Below, one piece after another: positions 10,270 through 22,774 of a stretch of DNA of 64,000 bases. The translations under genes and the position numbers were made by a program. The stretch spans positions 184,826,375-184,890,374 of the forward strand of contig CM077150.1 in the NCBI GenBank assembly GCA_039583875.1. Reading direction: 5' to 3'. Position 1 is the first letter of the stretch. Every line of letters starts with the position of its first letter. Source of the DNA: Platanthera guangdongensis. Taxonomy: Eukaryota > Streptophyta > Magnoliopsida > Asparagales > Orchidaceae. The notes below the pieces were generated by a model that had not been told where the DNA came from, made no database searches, and was given only the letters and a program-made list of their open reading frames with translations.

Positions 10270-12398
10270 TTATTTAGGCTTCTTGGATTTATCTTTCTCA
10301 GCTTTCTCAGAAGATTGTCTGGATATGATTTCCTTATTAGGATTAACAGCTTCTCTCTTGGACATTGTCATATCAGATGCTCCATTGATGTTGCAAGAGG
10401 TTGCTCTTGGGACAACAGCTTCTGGGTGAAGAATCATGTAAGCATCAATATTGAAAAATTGATTTGCTTTATTATAACTTTTTAACTCTTCTTTCACGTA
10501 GGAAGACATGGAAGAGTATTGAGAGGGATCCTTGCCTTCTGCTTTAGCTTTATTGATCAGAGATAGTCCAACTAGTTCTTGAAATCTAGCCATTTTTGCA
10601 GTGTTCTCCTGTTCAGGATCAACAAAGGGAATTGGTGGAGATTCAGGCCTTTCAGAACTATTCTCTTTTTCAGGTTCAACTGGAGCTTTTGGAGGACTTG
10701 CTGGTTTTGGAGGAAGCTGAGAACTGCTTCTTGAAGATTTATGATGTTGATGCTGACTGCTTCCTAGAAAATAAGATCTTGAAGATCTGTCTTGCCTTTG
10801 GTATGTTTGGGTGAATGAGGTAGATCTCTATGATACATTTCCTGAAGCACCTGCTGCTGGAGGAGGAGGAGGAGGAGGACCTCTCCGGTTCCTTTTAGAA
10901 GGAGGAGTAGGAGAGTACCTTCTGCTCTTCTTCCTTGCTTTTTGCTCATTCTTTGACAACCACATCTAGTTAGGCATCCCTTTATATGGAGTTAATTTGT
11001 TCAAAATGTATTAAGGAGTGTCTGATGTTGGATTAGGCTTAGGAACAGCCTTAGCAGGAGCTTTCCTCTTCTTAGATTTTGTCTTCTTTGGACCAGAATC
11101 ATCAGAATTATTATTATTATTATTATTATTATTATCATCATCATCAGAATATCCAGGAGGATTATCATACAAATCATCAATCTCTTTAAGAATTTCCTTA
11201 GAGATCTGCTTTTGAGGCTGAGATTGATCTGGAATTTCTAGCTCTACAGCACTTTCAGTAATAATTTGATTTTCTTCTTCTATATCTGCAAGCATGATAT
11301 CATCCATATTTGGTATAGGACTTTCATCCATTTTATAAGTGGGTGGAGAGAAAGCCTTGGGCTCGGAAACAAATTCTTGCTCAACAATGGATTCAACTTG
11401 CTCTGTAGTAACTTTTGTGACAACTGGTACTACAAAGCTTGCCTTAGTTGCTTTACAACCTCAGGGCTTGTTGGAGAAGTATAGCAGATAATAGCCTTTG
11501 ACTGCTCTTGAATAACTTCTGGTAAATAATTAAGATATGTAGAATCAAAAGAATGTAATAAACAAATTAAATCTACTATGGGATTGATAATACAATCACC
11601 AATAGTCATGATCTCTAGTAGATCTTCTGTTTCATCCATACAAACCATTTCAATCTCAACTACTGTAGGAACTGCTGATACTGAGAGTAGTGCTGCTACT
11701 GTATCTGGAACTGCTACTGCTTCTTCATTGAACATCTCCCCCTATCTGGATTCAGATGGTATTGAAACCAGGCCCCTAGAAGATGAAGGAAAAGAGGGGG
11801 CAGCAACAAAAAGAGCAGAGAGGGAGGAGATAGAATCAACAAGAGGTGCAATTGCCTCTGCTATGATATTCCTGATGATTGGAGTGATGAGCTCCAGTAT
11901 ATTGGAAATGGATGGAGAATCCAATTGCATGAACTCAGGATGTGTCTGAGTAGATACAAATGGATGGATGATGGAGGATGAAATGAAGGGTGGTGTATTA
12001 GTCATTATTTCATCTGGAGATGATGGAATATGGTGAGGAGATGATGCTAATAAGTCAAATGATGGATGTGACATAAGGTTATGAAGTGGTATGTCATCAA
12101 GGTGAGGTGGTAATGGAGATGAAGGTGGTGTGATGTGTTCTGGAGATGTAGTGGGTGTTGGTTGATGCATTGGTGAGGCAGGTGGTTGTTGAGGTGAAGG
12201 AGTTGTTGTTGAAAGTAGTGTAGAGGATGGAGGAGGTGGATTGGAAACTTCTTCTACAGGTTGGGAAGTGGTTGGTACAGCCCTTATGCTCTCAGATGCT
12301 GTGGAAGAGGATGAAGCCCTGAATGGCTTAAAGATTGTCCTCTCCCATCTGCCGAAGAGTGCAGATGTAAGCCTCTTTGAGGCATTGATGAACACTGT
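10270..12398 (-). pseudogene. Extra region downstream of pol in element D, 3' portion
   Basis: On the minus strand this continues the frame that begins at 26487, after removal of element B. It opens near the insertion with NASKRLTSALFGRWERTIFKPF, then a Pro/Ser/Thr-rich stretch (about 12340-11740), an acidic stretch with a run of nine Asn encoded by an AAT repeat (about 11110-11145), a basic KKTKSKKRKAP stretch, and ends at 10270 with EKAEKDKSKKPK. Stops at about 11738 and elsewhere break it into pieces. Composition suggests a disordered, charged protein; no membrane segment or enzyme motif is seen. SIRE-type elements often carry an extra frame here, sometimes called envelope-like; that label is not shown by this sequence. 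Confidence 0.55.
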
Positions 12399-15300
12399 TG
12401 ATGAATTGTAAATATACCTATTTTTATGTACATTACTTAAGTCATTTTCATTTATTTTTGTCATTTTTACTTGTTTTTATTCAATAAAATGCTCCTATTT
12501 TTGTAAATTTTATACTAACTTGTTTTAGTTTATTTTTCAGGAAAAAAATCAAAATCTGCAAAATAATGCCATGTTACGCCCGTAACAAATTGGTCACGCC
12601 CGTGACAAGTGCGTGACATCTCAAAATCCTGTGAAATCAGCTCGAAGAATTCAAGCTCGACGATCGTCGACACGCCCAGCCACATGCCCGTGTCAATCCG
12701 ACACGGGGCGTCACCAAGCCCGTGTCCATCCCGTTTGACGATCAAGGCTTCCAGCTCGACGAATCGCGCTCAACGATTGTCGACTCAACCCGACACACCC
12801 AACGTCATGCCCGTGACCTGGGGCGTGACTTTATCCACCTGGCCCGACAAACTGCCGCCGGCGAATACCGAAGTCAACAATGCCTTTAATCGCCGAACGA
12901 TACGCCCACCATCACGACCGTGACCTGGGGCATGACCGCCGCGTTTTCGGCCGCAAAGTCAAATCTCCGTCAAATCCGTCACTTCACCGAATTCTGCTGT
13001 TTAATAGTGCTGAGACTCCCACCAACACGCCCGTGGCGGAGGGCGTGTACTTGTAAATTTTTGCCTATAAAAAGGCAGCTGCTGTATGAGTTCAGGGTTC
13101 CAAATTTTTGAACTGTTTTGATGCTAAGGGCTGCAGTTTGGAGCTAGCTTTAGGGCTATGTAAGGATCTTTCCCCCTCCTTTTCAAGTTTGTTTAAGCAT
13201 TGTAATCAATCTTTTTTGTTAATAAAATCTTTTCTTTACATCCTTATAATGCTTTGAAAAATCTTTGAAGGCCTCCTTTTCATCAATCCTAAGTACTTTT
13301 AATTTCATTTCCATATTACATGTGTGTGTGTATGAGTTAAAAATTGCAAAATTTATGTTTTAAAATGAAAAACAATTTGTTTTACTAACATAATAACAAA
13401 ATTTATAGCCGTTATTATGGCCGATTTCATTCTCAAACTCTTAAAAATTGGTTAGATTTATGATTTTTATGCTTTAAAATACGTTCTTATGAACTTGTAA
13501 AATGTTAAAAAGGTGGTTTTCATCCCTCTTAACTTAGCTTTAACTTTGTTTTTATTATAAAACTATTGTTTCTTTTTAGCTTACTCTCACTTTTTAAACC
13601 ATTTTACAAGGCTATAAGAATGTATAAATTGTCATTTTTATTTTTCATCAACTTTCATTTTAAGTAATTTCAAAAAATATTTTTGCTCGAACAATTTTTA
13701 TTTTCACTTTTTATGCATTTCTATCAAAATCTAACGGTAAAAATGTAAACGTTTTAATTTTTCGGGCAATTGCCTTTCTCACTTTAATTTGAAAACTTTT
13801 TGCTCAAACATTTTTTTATTTTGCCTTATTATGCATTTCTACTGCATTTCAGCAGTAGAAATGCAGTCATTTTAGTTTTTCAATAACTTTGTTTTTCTTA
13901 TTTCTTGCCCGAGTGTGTGCGTGTATGAGATATTTTTCAGCTCCTAAGTTTAATTCATGCAAGTGTGTGTGTGTGTGTGTTTATTTATGTGGAGTGCGTG
14001 AGTAGTTACTTTCAAGTAGAGTGTGTGTGTTGTTTTTATTTTTTCGCCTACTCATTTGAGTTAAATGGCTGGATTTTATTCAAGCAAGTGTGTGTATTTT
14101 TTTCGGCCTACTCATTTGAGTTAAATGACTGCATTTTATTCAAGCAAGTGTGTGTTTTTTTATTTTTCCGCCTACTCACTTGAGTTAAATGGCTGGACTG
14201 TATTTTTAGTCCTACTCGTTTGAGTAGGACTTGTAATTTTCATTCTTTATTTTTCCGCCTACTCATTTCAGTTAAATGGCTGGATTTGATTTTTTGCCTT
14301 CTCGCTAGGAGTTAAATGGTCTGACTTTATTTTGATGTAAATATTTAAGAAAGCCCTGTAATCGCATTTATTTTCACCTACTCGTTTGAGTAGGACTCGC
14401 TTTCATTTCAGTGCTACTCGTTTGAGTAGGACTTTCAATTTTCAGCTTTTATTTCCCGCCCCCACTCGTTTTAGTGGGACCTGCAAATTTCAATTATGCA
14501 ATTTTCTCTTATGTATAACTTAGTTTTATTTCTGTCTTTTGTTATATGTTTGAATGAGTGCGGGTGTGTTTATTTGTAATAACTTTTCTAATGTTAGGGT
14601 ATTTTACTTTTCCTCTTATTTTCTTTATAACCTTTCAGCGAATAGTTTAGGACGCCCGCTTAACCAAACATATAAGCTATCCCTATTCCGATGAGTGGCT
14701 AATTGCTTTTAGCCCTCGGTATCGAAGAGCTTTGGGATATAAAATGTTTTAAATAACCAAATGTGTAATTTTTCAATTTAATTAAAAACTTAAGGTTTAC
14801 TCCGGGTTAACGATGCGTAGAACCACATATCGATGTGTGGGCTCTATTTCCGTTACCCATACGCTAGCTAGCCGAGAGGCCGTGCGTATGGACAGATCAC
14901 CCATGGGTAAATAGAGTTCTGCACTAACCCTCGAGAGAGGAGGTGCGCTAACTCTACCGGATTGGGTTCCCCACCCAATAGCGGAGTTCTTAGCGTACTG
15001 CGGGCATTAAGGGGAATACTTCGTCGGACGAGAGCGCGGTCGAATAGCCTTAATGTCTAGGTGAGCGATATTCCTAGAGATAGGTGAGCTCATTATTTTG
15101 AACCTCCACAACCAAGTTTCCGCTTTAATTAAATTGAAACTTTAGATCTCTAGCTATTCAAATCTATTTTTAATCCTAACGTAATTCGATACCGGGTGTT
15201 ATCTCTTCATCGTCTATTTTCTTAAATCTATTTTCGTTCCTATTTTAATTAAAACCCTCAACTTCTATTTTGGTAAAATAATAGTGTTTTCGGAGTAGTT

Positions 15301-15454
15301 GGGGTAATCAACCCGTTCCCGGAAATAATACGACCTCGGTATTCTCCCGAATATCAAGTACTACTTGCGATATGTGCACTTACCTACCCTAGCAAGACCG
15401 CGGAGATCGACTCACCGAACCAACCACAGTAAGAGTCTGTTCGTGGGCCAATCA
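12399..15454 (+). repeat. 5' LTR of element B
   Basis: About 3056 bases, from TGATGAATTG to CCAATCA. The first third holds GTCACGCCCGTGAC-type motifs (12595-12604, others to 12930) and TCGACGATCGTCGA-like repeats. A TATAAAA box-like sequence lies at about 13065 and an AATAAAAT polyadenylation-like signal near 13220. The middle holds a 14-bp hairpin (13832-13865) and the stretch 14045-14480 is a tandem series of CCTACTC...GAGTTAAATGG and CCTACTC-GTTT-GAGTAGG units with short GT runs. The 3' third is conserved, GC-richer sequence shared with F. Confidence 0.92.
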
Positions 15455-15460
15455 AGTTTT

Positions 15461-15478
15461 TGGCGCCATTGCCGAGGA
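15461..15478 (+). other. Primer binding site of element B
   Basis: TGGCGCCATTGCCGAGGA follows the 5' LTR after six bases. It is the site class used by many Athila/Tat elements (consensus TGGCGCCGTTGCCGGGGA), usually attributed to an aspartate tRNA primer. Confidence 0.8.
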
Positions 15479-15625
15479 CTCTCTTTGAGTTGTTATTCCG
15501 AATCTGAAGTCTATTACTTTTACCTTTATTTCAAAAAAAAAAACTAAAAAAAAAACTTAAAAACTTTTCTTCAAAATCCAATCCAAAAAAAAGAAGTTAA
15601 TTTTCTACTTCCTATTTAAGAGTGT

Positions 15626-17241
15626 ATGACCCGTGGACAGCCTTCGGAGTCCGAAAATTTGGATTTCGATCCTGAGATTGAACGCTCGCTTGTGCGTATT
15701 TGGTCTCAACACCGAAATCCCTCTTTGGATCCCGAAGAATCCATCGGAGAACCCTTTGCCGTTGCTATGGCCGACCCCAATCCGAACGCGACCGTCGAGC
15801 GTACAATGTCATATTATGCCCGGCCGAATTTGGACGATACTGGGTCCAGTATTGTTCGCCTGACGGTGGCGAACAATAATTTTAAGATCAAATCGAGCAT
15901 TATGCAAATGATCCAAAATGCCGTGCAGTTCGACGGACAGCCGGATGAGGACCCGAACGTTCATTTGTCTAGTTTTTTGGAGATTTGCGATACTTTTAAG
16001 ATCAAGGGCGTCACTGATGACGCCATTCATTTGCGCCTTTTTCCATTCTCCCTCAGATCCAAATCTAAGGCGTGGTTGAATTCCCTCCCACGAGGTGTAT
16101 CACCACCTGGGTCGACCTTGCGGAATGGTTCTTAACGAAGTATTTTCCGCCCGCCAAAACAGCAAAGTTGCGGGCGGACATTTCTTCGTTCGTGTAGAAC
16201 GATTCCGAGTCTCTTTTTGAGACTTGGGAGCGCTTTAAGGAATTCCTCCGCAAGTGTCCGCACCAAGCGCTGCCTGCGTGGTTGCAGGTCCAAATCTTCT
16301 ACAATGGGCTTAATTATCAGACGCGTCAAATGATTGACGCGACTGCCGGGGGTACCTTGAATAATAAGACCCCCGAGGCTGCCCAAGCTCTTATTGAAGA
16401 GATGGCTATGAATGCCTACCAATGGAACGTCCCTCGAGGACATCCCAAGCAGGCGGCCGACCTCTTCGAAGTGGATGCCACTGCCCACTTAGCCATTCAA
16501 GTTGAAAGGCTGACAAAGCAGGTGGCAGAGATGTCTGCTGCCTCCACCACTCCTCCTTGGGCGATTCACCCTAATGCCGATGTAGCAAATGAATTCGTAG
16601 ACTACGTGGGAAATGCTGGGCGACCTTCCTTCAACCCCAATAACAACCCTTATAGCAATAACTATAATCCGGGTTGGAGGAACCACCCCAACTTCTCATG
16701 GAGCAATGCGAATAATGCGCAGCGCCCGCCCAATTCTTTCGCGCACGGATTTCTGCCGCCTCGCCCTCTTCCAAAACCCTCCCCGATGGAGGAATCTAAA
16801 TATATCGCTTCCAACGAGTCAAATATCCGGAACATCACCGGATCGCTAAAAAACTTAGAACTCCAGGTTGGACAGCTTGCGCGAATGATGTCCGAGCGCG
16901 CGCTCGGGGCACTGCCGGGAAACACGGAACCCAATCCGCGGGAAAATATCAACGCTATAACCCTCCGTAGCGGAAAGGAGGTGATCGATCCAAAACGGAC
17001 CGATCCTCAGGTACATATTTCACCTCCGACCCCTCTTCCCCCTTCTTCGATTACGTCGCCTTTACAAATTTTAAATGAAAAAAATATTAAAACGCCCTTT
17101 CCATATCCGCACAAGCTCAATAGTGAGCGTAAGGACGCGCAATATGAAAAATTTATTTTATTATTAAAACAAATTCATATTAATGTTCCCTTCTGCGAGG
17201 CAATCTCTCAGATGCCTAAATATGCAAAATTCTTAAAATAA
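15626..17241 (+). pseudogene. Gag of gypsy element B
   Basis: ATG at 15626. The capsid region is recognisable: VQFDGQPDEDPNVHLSSFLEIC followed by KSKAWLNSLP. A frameshift near 16090-16100 shifts the match (TWVDLAEWFLTKYFPPAKTAK), a TAG lies near 16197, and the frame from 16282 continues with NGLNYQTRQMIDATAGGTL. After a variable Asn/Pro-rich stretch comes a coiled-coil-like segment (NLELQVGQLARMMSERALGA) and NAITLRSGKEV, which leads into protease. It ends at a TAA at 17239-17241 that appears to be a single substitution, since the frame continues beyond it. Confidence 0.85.
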
Positions 17242-20200
17242 CTTCTTTCCAATAAACAAAAATTAGAAAACATTTCGCATATTTATCTTAATGCTGACTG
17301 CTCAGCGGCTCTTACTAATAAATTGCCCCTAAAAAGAAATGACCCGGGATGGTTCTCCATCCCGTGTCTTTTTGGCAATATATTAGTAAAATACGCTCTA
17401 GCAGATTTAGGCGCGAGCATTAATTTGATGCCGTTCTCGCTCTTTCAAAAATTAGGTTTGGGCACTTCGGCCCCTACTAAAATGCGAATCCAACAAGCAG
17501 ATCGCTCGGTTAAGTTTCCCGTCGGGGTAGTGGAGGACGTACTTGTCCGAGTTGATAAGTTTATCTTTCCGGTAGACTTCGTCATCTTGGACATCGAGGA
17601 GGACACCAATGTACCAATTATACTCGGTCGCCCTTTTCTCGCTACCTCCCGCACATTAATTGATGTCAGTAACTGTCGTCTCCTCCTTCGAGTAGGAGAT
17701 GACGAAGTTACTTTCTCTATTAATCCCTCCATAAGAGACTCGTCATCGAGCGATGACTTTTGTTATAATTTAGACACATATCTCGGAGATTGTTCTTCCC
17801 CTATTTTTGAGTCTACTTTTTTAAACGACGATATTTATGCGCTCGAAAATTTTAACTGCGATGAGCATACCTCTCTAGACTTGCCTTTCAAACCAATTGG
17901 TAAGAAAGACATAGGATTTAAAACCTCGTTAGAAGAACCGCCCTGCCTTGAACTCAAACCCCTACCCGATTCACTCAAATACGCCTTTTGGGGAAAGATG
18001 ATACACTCCATGTTATCATTTCTTCGCATTTGAGTGAATCAGAGACTTCCGATTTATTGGGAGTTTTGCTTAAACATCGCCACGCAATTGCGTGGCAAAT
18101 TTCTGATCTCAAAGGGATTAACCCGTCTTTCTGCACCCATAAGATTTTCCTTCTCGATAATTGCCGCAAAACTATTCAGCCGTAGTGACGTCTTAACCCA
18201 AACATGAAAGATGTCGTTAAGGACGAAATTATTAAATTATTAGATGCGGGGATTATTTATCCCATATCAGATAGTACGTGGGTTAGTCTCATTCACGTGA
18301 TGCCAAAAAAGGGCAGTCTTACCGTAGTGGAGAATGAGCACAATGAACTTGTCCCAACTCGTACTGTTACGGGTTGGCGGGTGTGCATCGATTATAGAAA
18401 ACTAAATGACGCCACCCGTAAGGATCATTTCCCACTACCATTTTAGACCAAATTTTAGAGCGTTTGTCCGGTCATCCGTATTTTTGTTTTCTTGATGGAT
18501 TATCGGGGTTTTTCCAAATCCCCATTTCCCCGGATGACCAAGAGAAAACAACTTTTACCTGCACGTTTGGTACCTTCGCATATCGAAGAATGCCATTTGG
18601 CCTCTGCAACGCACTCGCTACATTCAAACGATGTATGTTGGCGATCTTTGGCGAGCTGGTACGAGACATTATGGAACTCTTTATGGATGACTTCTCTGTT
18701 TTCAGAAGCTCTTTCCCGTCCTGTCTTAGTAATTTAGATCATGTCCTTCAGCAATGCGAGGACACGCATCTTGTTTTAAATTGGGAAAAATGTAACTTTA
18801 TGGTTCGAGAAGGTTTGGTTCTCGGCCATATGATTTCGTCTAAGGGGATGGAGGTCGATAAGGCCAAAGTTGAAATTATCGAAAAACTTCCCCCGCCTTC
18901 CAACGTTAAATCTATTAGGAGTTTCTTAGTTCACGCGGGATTTTATAGGCGTTTTATTCAAGATTTTTCAAAAATAACAAAGCCGCTTACTCGCCTCTTG
19001 GAAAAAGAATCAAATTTTGTCTTTGATAGCGAATGCGAGTCTGCCTTTAATTTCATAAAACAAAAACTTATCAATTCACCTATTTTAGTGGCGCCCGTTT
19101 GGACCCTTCCGTTCGAAATTTTGTGCGACGCTAGTTATATTGCCGTAGGAGCCGTTCTTAGCCAACGTATAAACAAATATTTTCATCTTATTTACTACGC
19201 TAGCAAGACACTCAATTCTGCACAAGGAAATTACACGACAACGGAAAATGAACTTTTATCCGTCGTCTTTGCTTTCGATAAGTTTCGCTCGTATATTACG
19301 CTATCCAAAGTTATCGTATTTACCGACCATTGCACCTTAAAATATTTGTTAGCGAAAACGGACGCCAAACCCCACCTTCTTCGATGGATCCTCCTCTTAC
19401 AGGAGTTCGATTTAGAGATCCGGGATAAGAGGGGCGCAAAAAATTTAGCCGCCGATCACCTCTCCTGCTTAGAAAATCCCGCTGCGGAAGCACTCGTCGA
19501 ATCTGACATAAATGACAGATTCCCCGAGGAACGCCTCCTAGCCATAACTACTAGTTCATCTTACCCGCCTTGGTTCGCTGATTTTGCGAACTATTTAGTT
19601 GCGAGGGTGCTTGCAAAAGACTTTTCGAGCCAGCAAAAGAAGAAATTCTTTTCTGACTTGAAATATTTCTTTTGGGAGGACCCTTTTCTTTTTCGTATCT
19701 GCGCGGACCAAGCAGTCCGAAGATGTGTCGCGGGTGTGGAGTGCACGCAAATCCTTAGGCACTGCCACGAGGGTCTGGCTGGTGGGCATTATCAAGCAAA
19801 CTGGACCGCGCGGAAGGCGCTAGAGGCGGGCTTCTTTTGTCCCACTCTATTCAAAGACTCTCACAATTTTGTGCGCGCAATGGATAGCTGTCAGCGGTCG
19901 GGTAACATCTCTCGTCGCGACGAGATGCCCCAAAATTTGTTTTTAGAATGCGAATTCTTCGATTTATGGGGCATAGATTTCGTTGGCCCCCTACCTCCTT
20001 CTTTCAAAAATATGTATATTTTAGTGGCGGTCGACTACGTATCGAGGTGGGAGGAAGCGCAAGCTCTCCCCACCAATGATGCGCGAGTCGTCGTTACATT
20101 TCATAAAAAACTATTTCTCGCTTCGGCACTCCGCGTGCTATTGTAAGCGATAGGGGGACGCATTTCTGCAACACCCAGATGGCTAAGACGTTAGCTAGAT

Positions 20201-20853
20201 ACGGCGTCACGCACAAACTTGCCACCCCCTACCACCCACAAACTAGTGTCCAAGTCGAGGTAGTAAATCGAGAGATAAAGCGCATATTAGAGAAAACCGT
20301 TTCACTTAATAGGAAAGATTGGTCCATCAAACTCGACGATGCGTTGTGGGCTTATCGTACCGCATACAAAACCGCAATTGGTTGTACGCCGTATCGATTA
20401 GTCTACGGCAAAGCGTGTCATCTCCCCGTAGAATTAGAACATCGCGCACTTTGGGCTTTAAAACTCTTAAATCTCGACGCTAACTTAGCCGCCCAAAATA
20501 GAAAACTACAACTAAACGAGCTCGATGAATGGCGTGCAAACGCTTACGAGAGCAATAAGTTCTATAAGGAGCGTTCTAAGTTTTATCACGACCGAAAACT
20601 CAAGCCCCAAAAATGTTTTTCTCCGGGCGATCTTGTCCTTCTTTATAACTCACAACTTAGACTTTTCCCCAGGAAACTTAGATCACGTTGGTCCGGCCCC
20701 TTCAAAGTTGAAGTGGTTTGGCCTTATGGGACCGTACTCGTCTCCCACCCAGATAAAGGCTCGTTTAAAGTGAACGATCATCGCTTAAAATTATACATAG
20801 CAGGCGATCCTGTGGGCGGTAATTTCAAATCCATAACCCTCCTAGATATATAA
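17242..20853 (+). pseudogene. Pol of gypsy element B (PR, RT, RNase H, integrase)
   Basis: Protease: ADLGASINLMPFSLFQKLGL (about 17400-17460) and [43 protein letters not shown] (to 18446), then after a frameshift [32 protein letters not shown] and the catalytic FMDD near 18680. RNase [20 protein letters not shown] near 19120 and the TDH box near 19325. Integrase: [11 protein letters not shown] zinc region near 19770, [13 protein letters not shown] near 19970, then after a frameshift near 20140 the C-terminal part ending at 20853. Stops or frameshifts at about 18033, 18185, 18446 and 20146 break it. Confidence 0.9.
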
Positions 20854-22774
20854 ACCGCCAAAATAGTCAAGCTACACGACTATAAACAAAGCGCTCTTGG
20901 GAGGCACCCCATGTTTATCTTTTTCGCTATCTCTTTACTTTTTTCTTTGCTATCTTTCTTCATAATGCAGGGTTCCTAAACTGCGCCTTCCCCACCTCCT
21001 GATAGGGAAGCTTCTACCCCCTCTCTTTTCTTTGTATATATTATCTTACCTGTTTTGTTCCGCATACTTATGTTACAACATTGGGGACAATGTTTGACTT
21101 AAGTATGTGGGTGTTTTCTCGCTTTCTTTTTCGCATTTCTATTTTCTGCAGTGTATTTTTATTTTCTGCACTATATTTCTATTTTCGGCACTTTAAACAT
21201 AAAAAAAAATATGAAACAAAAACTATAAAAATAAAAAAAAATTTGAAAATGAAAAAAAATCCCAAAAACTTAAAGTTTTTTTTCCTTTCTTTTTAAACCA
21301 AAAATTCCACAAAAAATTGTACAACAAAATTCCAAAAAAATTAGAAAACGAAAAATTCCACAAATATTTAGTTACATTTTGTAAAAATCTTTGTAAATAT
21401 TTTTGTAAATAATCTTCTCTCTCTCCCCCTTCCTTTTTACCAACATTCTTGTAAAAAATTCCACAAATATTTAGTTACATTTTATAAAAATCTTTGTAAA
21501 TATTTTTGTAAATAATCTTCTCTCTCTCCCCCTTCCTTTTTACCAACATTCTTGTAAATAACGTCTCTTTTTCTCGAACTTTTCGCAAAAACTTAAAAAT
21601 CTAAAAATAAGTTAAAAACATTCAAAAAAAGAGGAAAACTAAACAAAAATTCAAACAAAAAAAGCTAATAGATCAAAAACACACAAAAAATGATAAAAAC
21701 TCTAAAAAACCAAAAAAATTATATTTTGAAACAAATAAATCAAATATACCATCCTTAATTTTCTTGCTATCCAAAAATTTTGCTTTGAGTTTATTTATAT
21801 GTGAATTTTATTAATTCTCTGTTTACTATTCGTTTGTTAATTATTGATTGAAAAATTTAAATATTCGGGGTTAAGTTTTAAAGAATTCACTATGCTTTGT
21901 TAAAAATAGCGAACTCGTTTTAGGCACTACTTCTAACTTTTCATTGATAGGAGCACGTGTATTATGTTAGACAATAACAACTATAGGATTCAATTATGTT
22001 TACTTTTAGCTTTTTGAAAAATTAGAACTTACAATTTATTAAGGTTGCTCTCAAAATTATTTTTAATAAAAAATCTAGTTTTCTTTTCTCACCTTCCTTA
22101 TCATGCCCTACTTGGCATGATAAAATTATTATCCTTAAAAGATCCTATTTCAATGGGAAGAAGATTTCGTTCCGTAAACATAGGCACCCATAGATTAAAA
22201 AGATTATATGTTATGGAGTAAGAGGATAAAATTCATTACTCATACACATATACATTGGGTTAAATTTTATTATGAAGTTGAAAAAAATGATATTAGGAAA
22301 ATAAGATTTCATTTTCCTAATAATCCAAAAAGAAAAAAAATGGAGGTTCAGGAAAAAAATTACCTCGCCTCAAAATCAAAACCCTCTTCATAAACCAACA
22401 TCAATCCCCTTGCAAATTTCACGATTCTAGATTTAATTCAAAATTTTTTTTGAGAGCATAATTTGTAAATTGCATTATTTCCAGTAAAACTCCTATAAGA
22501 TAAAAGTTCATATAATTCCAAACTATTCTTGTTAATCTAACCATTATAATTATTGCTTTCTATTTGATTATATCAAGAAGTCTTTTGGCCAAAACTTTTG
22601 CGCTATTTAAATCATCTATATAATTTTAGGACTTAACTCTCACACCCCGTATATTTATTTAGATCTCTCTTATAATTGATTAAGCGGTAGCTAAACATAT
22701 AGTTTTTTCTATTCCTTATAAGTTCACCTCAAACTTTTGCTCTGGAATAACAAAAGCTTAAGTATAGGGGTATT
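20854..22774 (+). other. 3' untranslated region of element B
   Basis: A/T-rich and without a credible frame. A GCGCTCTTGGGAGGCACCCC motif follows the pol stop (about 20890-20910), as often in this lineage. The palindrome ACATTG-GGGA-CAATGT is at 21078-21093. A 103-base tandem duplication lies at 21351-21556. The polypurine tract AGTATAGGGGTATT ends just before the 3' LTR at 22775. The duplicated and palindromic parts are non-coding. Confidence 0.75.
21351..21556 (+). repeat. 103-base tandem duplication in element B
   Basis: Two nearly identical head-to-tail copies (21351-21453 and 21454-21556). Each starts AAAAATTCCACAAATATTTA and includes a CTCTCTCTCCCCC tract. Likely one replication-slippage or template-switch event. 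Confidence 0.85.

Noticed and set aside
11018..11215. Frame with a long leucine run on the plus strand
   Set aside because: It is the complement of the Asn/Asp-coding AAT repeat in the extra region of D.
12399..15454. B LTR considered as a separate satellite because of its internal repeats
   Set aside because: Its boundaries, primer site and target duplication fix it as an LTR.
20854..22774. Envelope-like frame after pol in B
   Set aside because: The region is A/T-rich and stop-laden, with no frame over about 70 codons of credible content.
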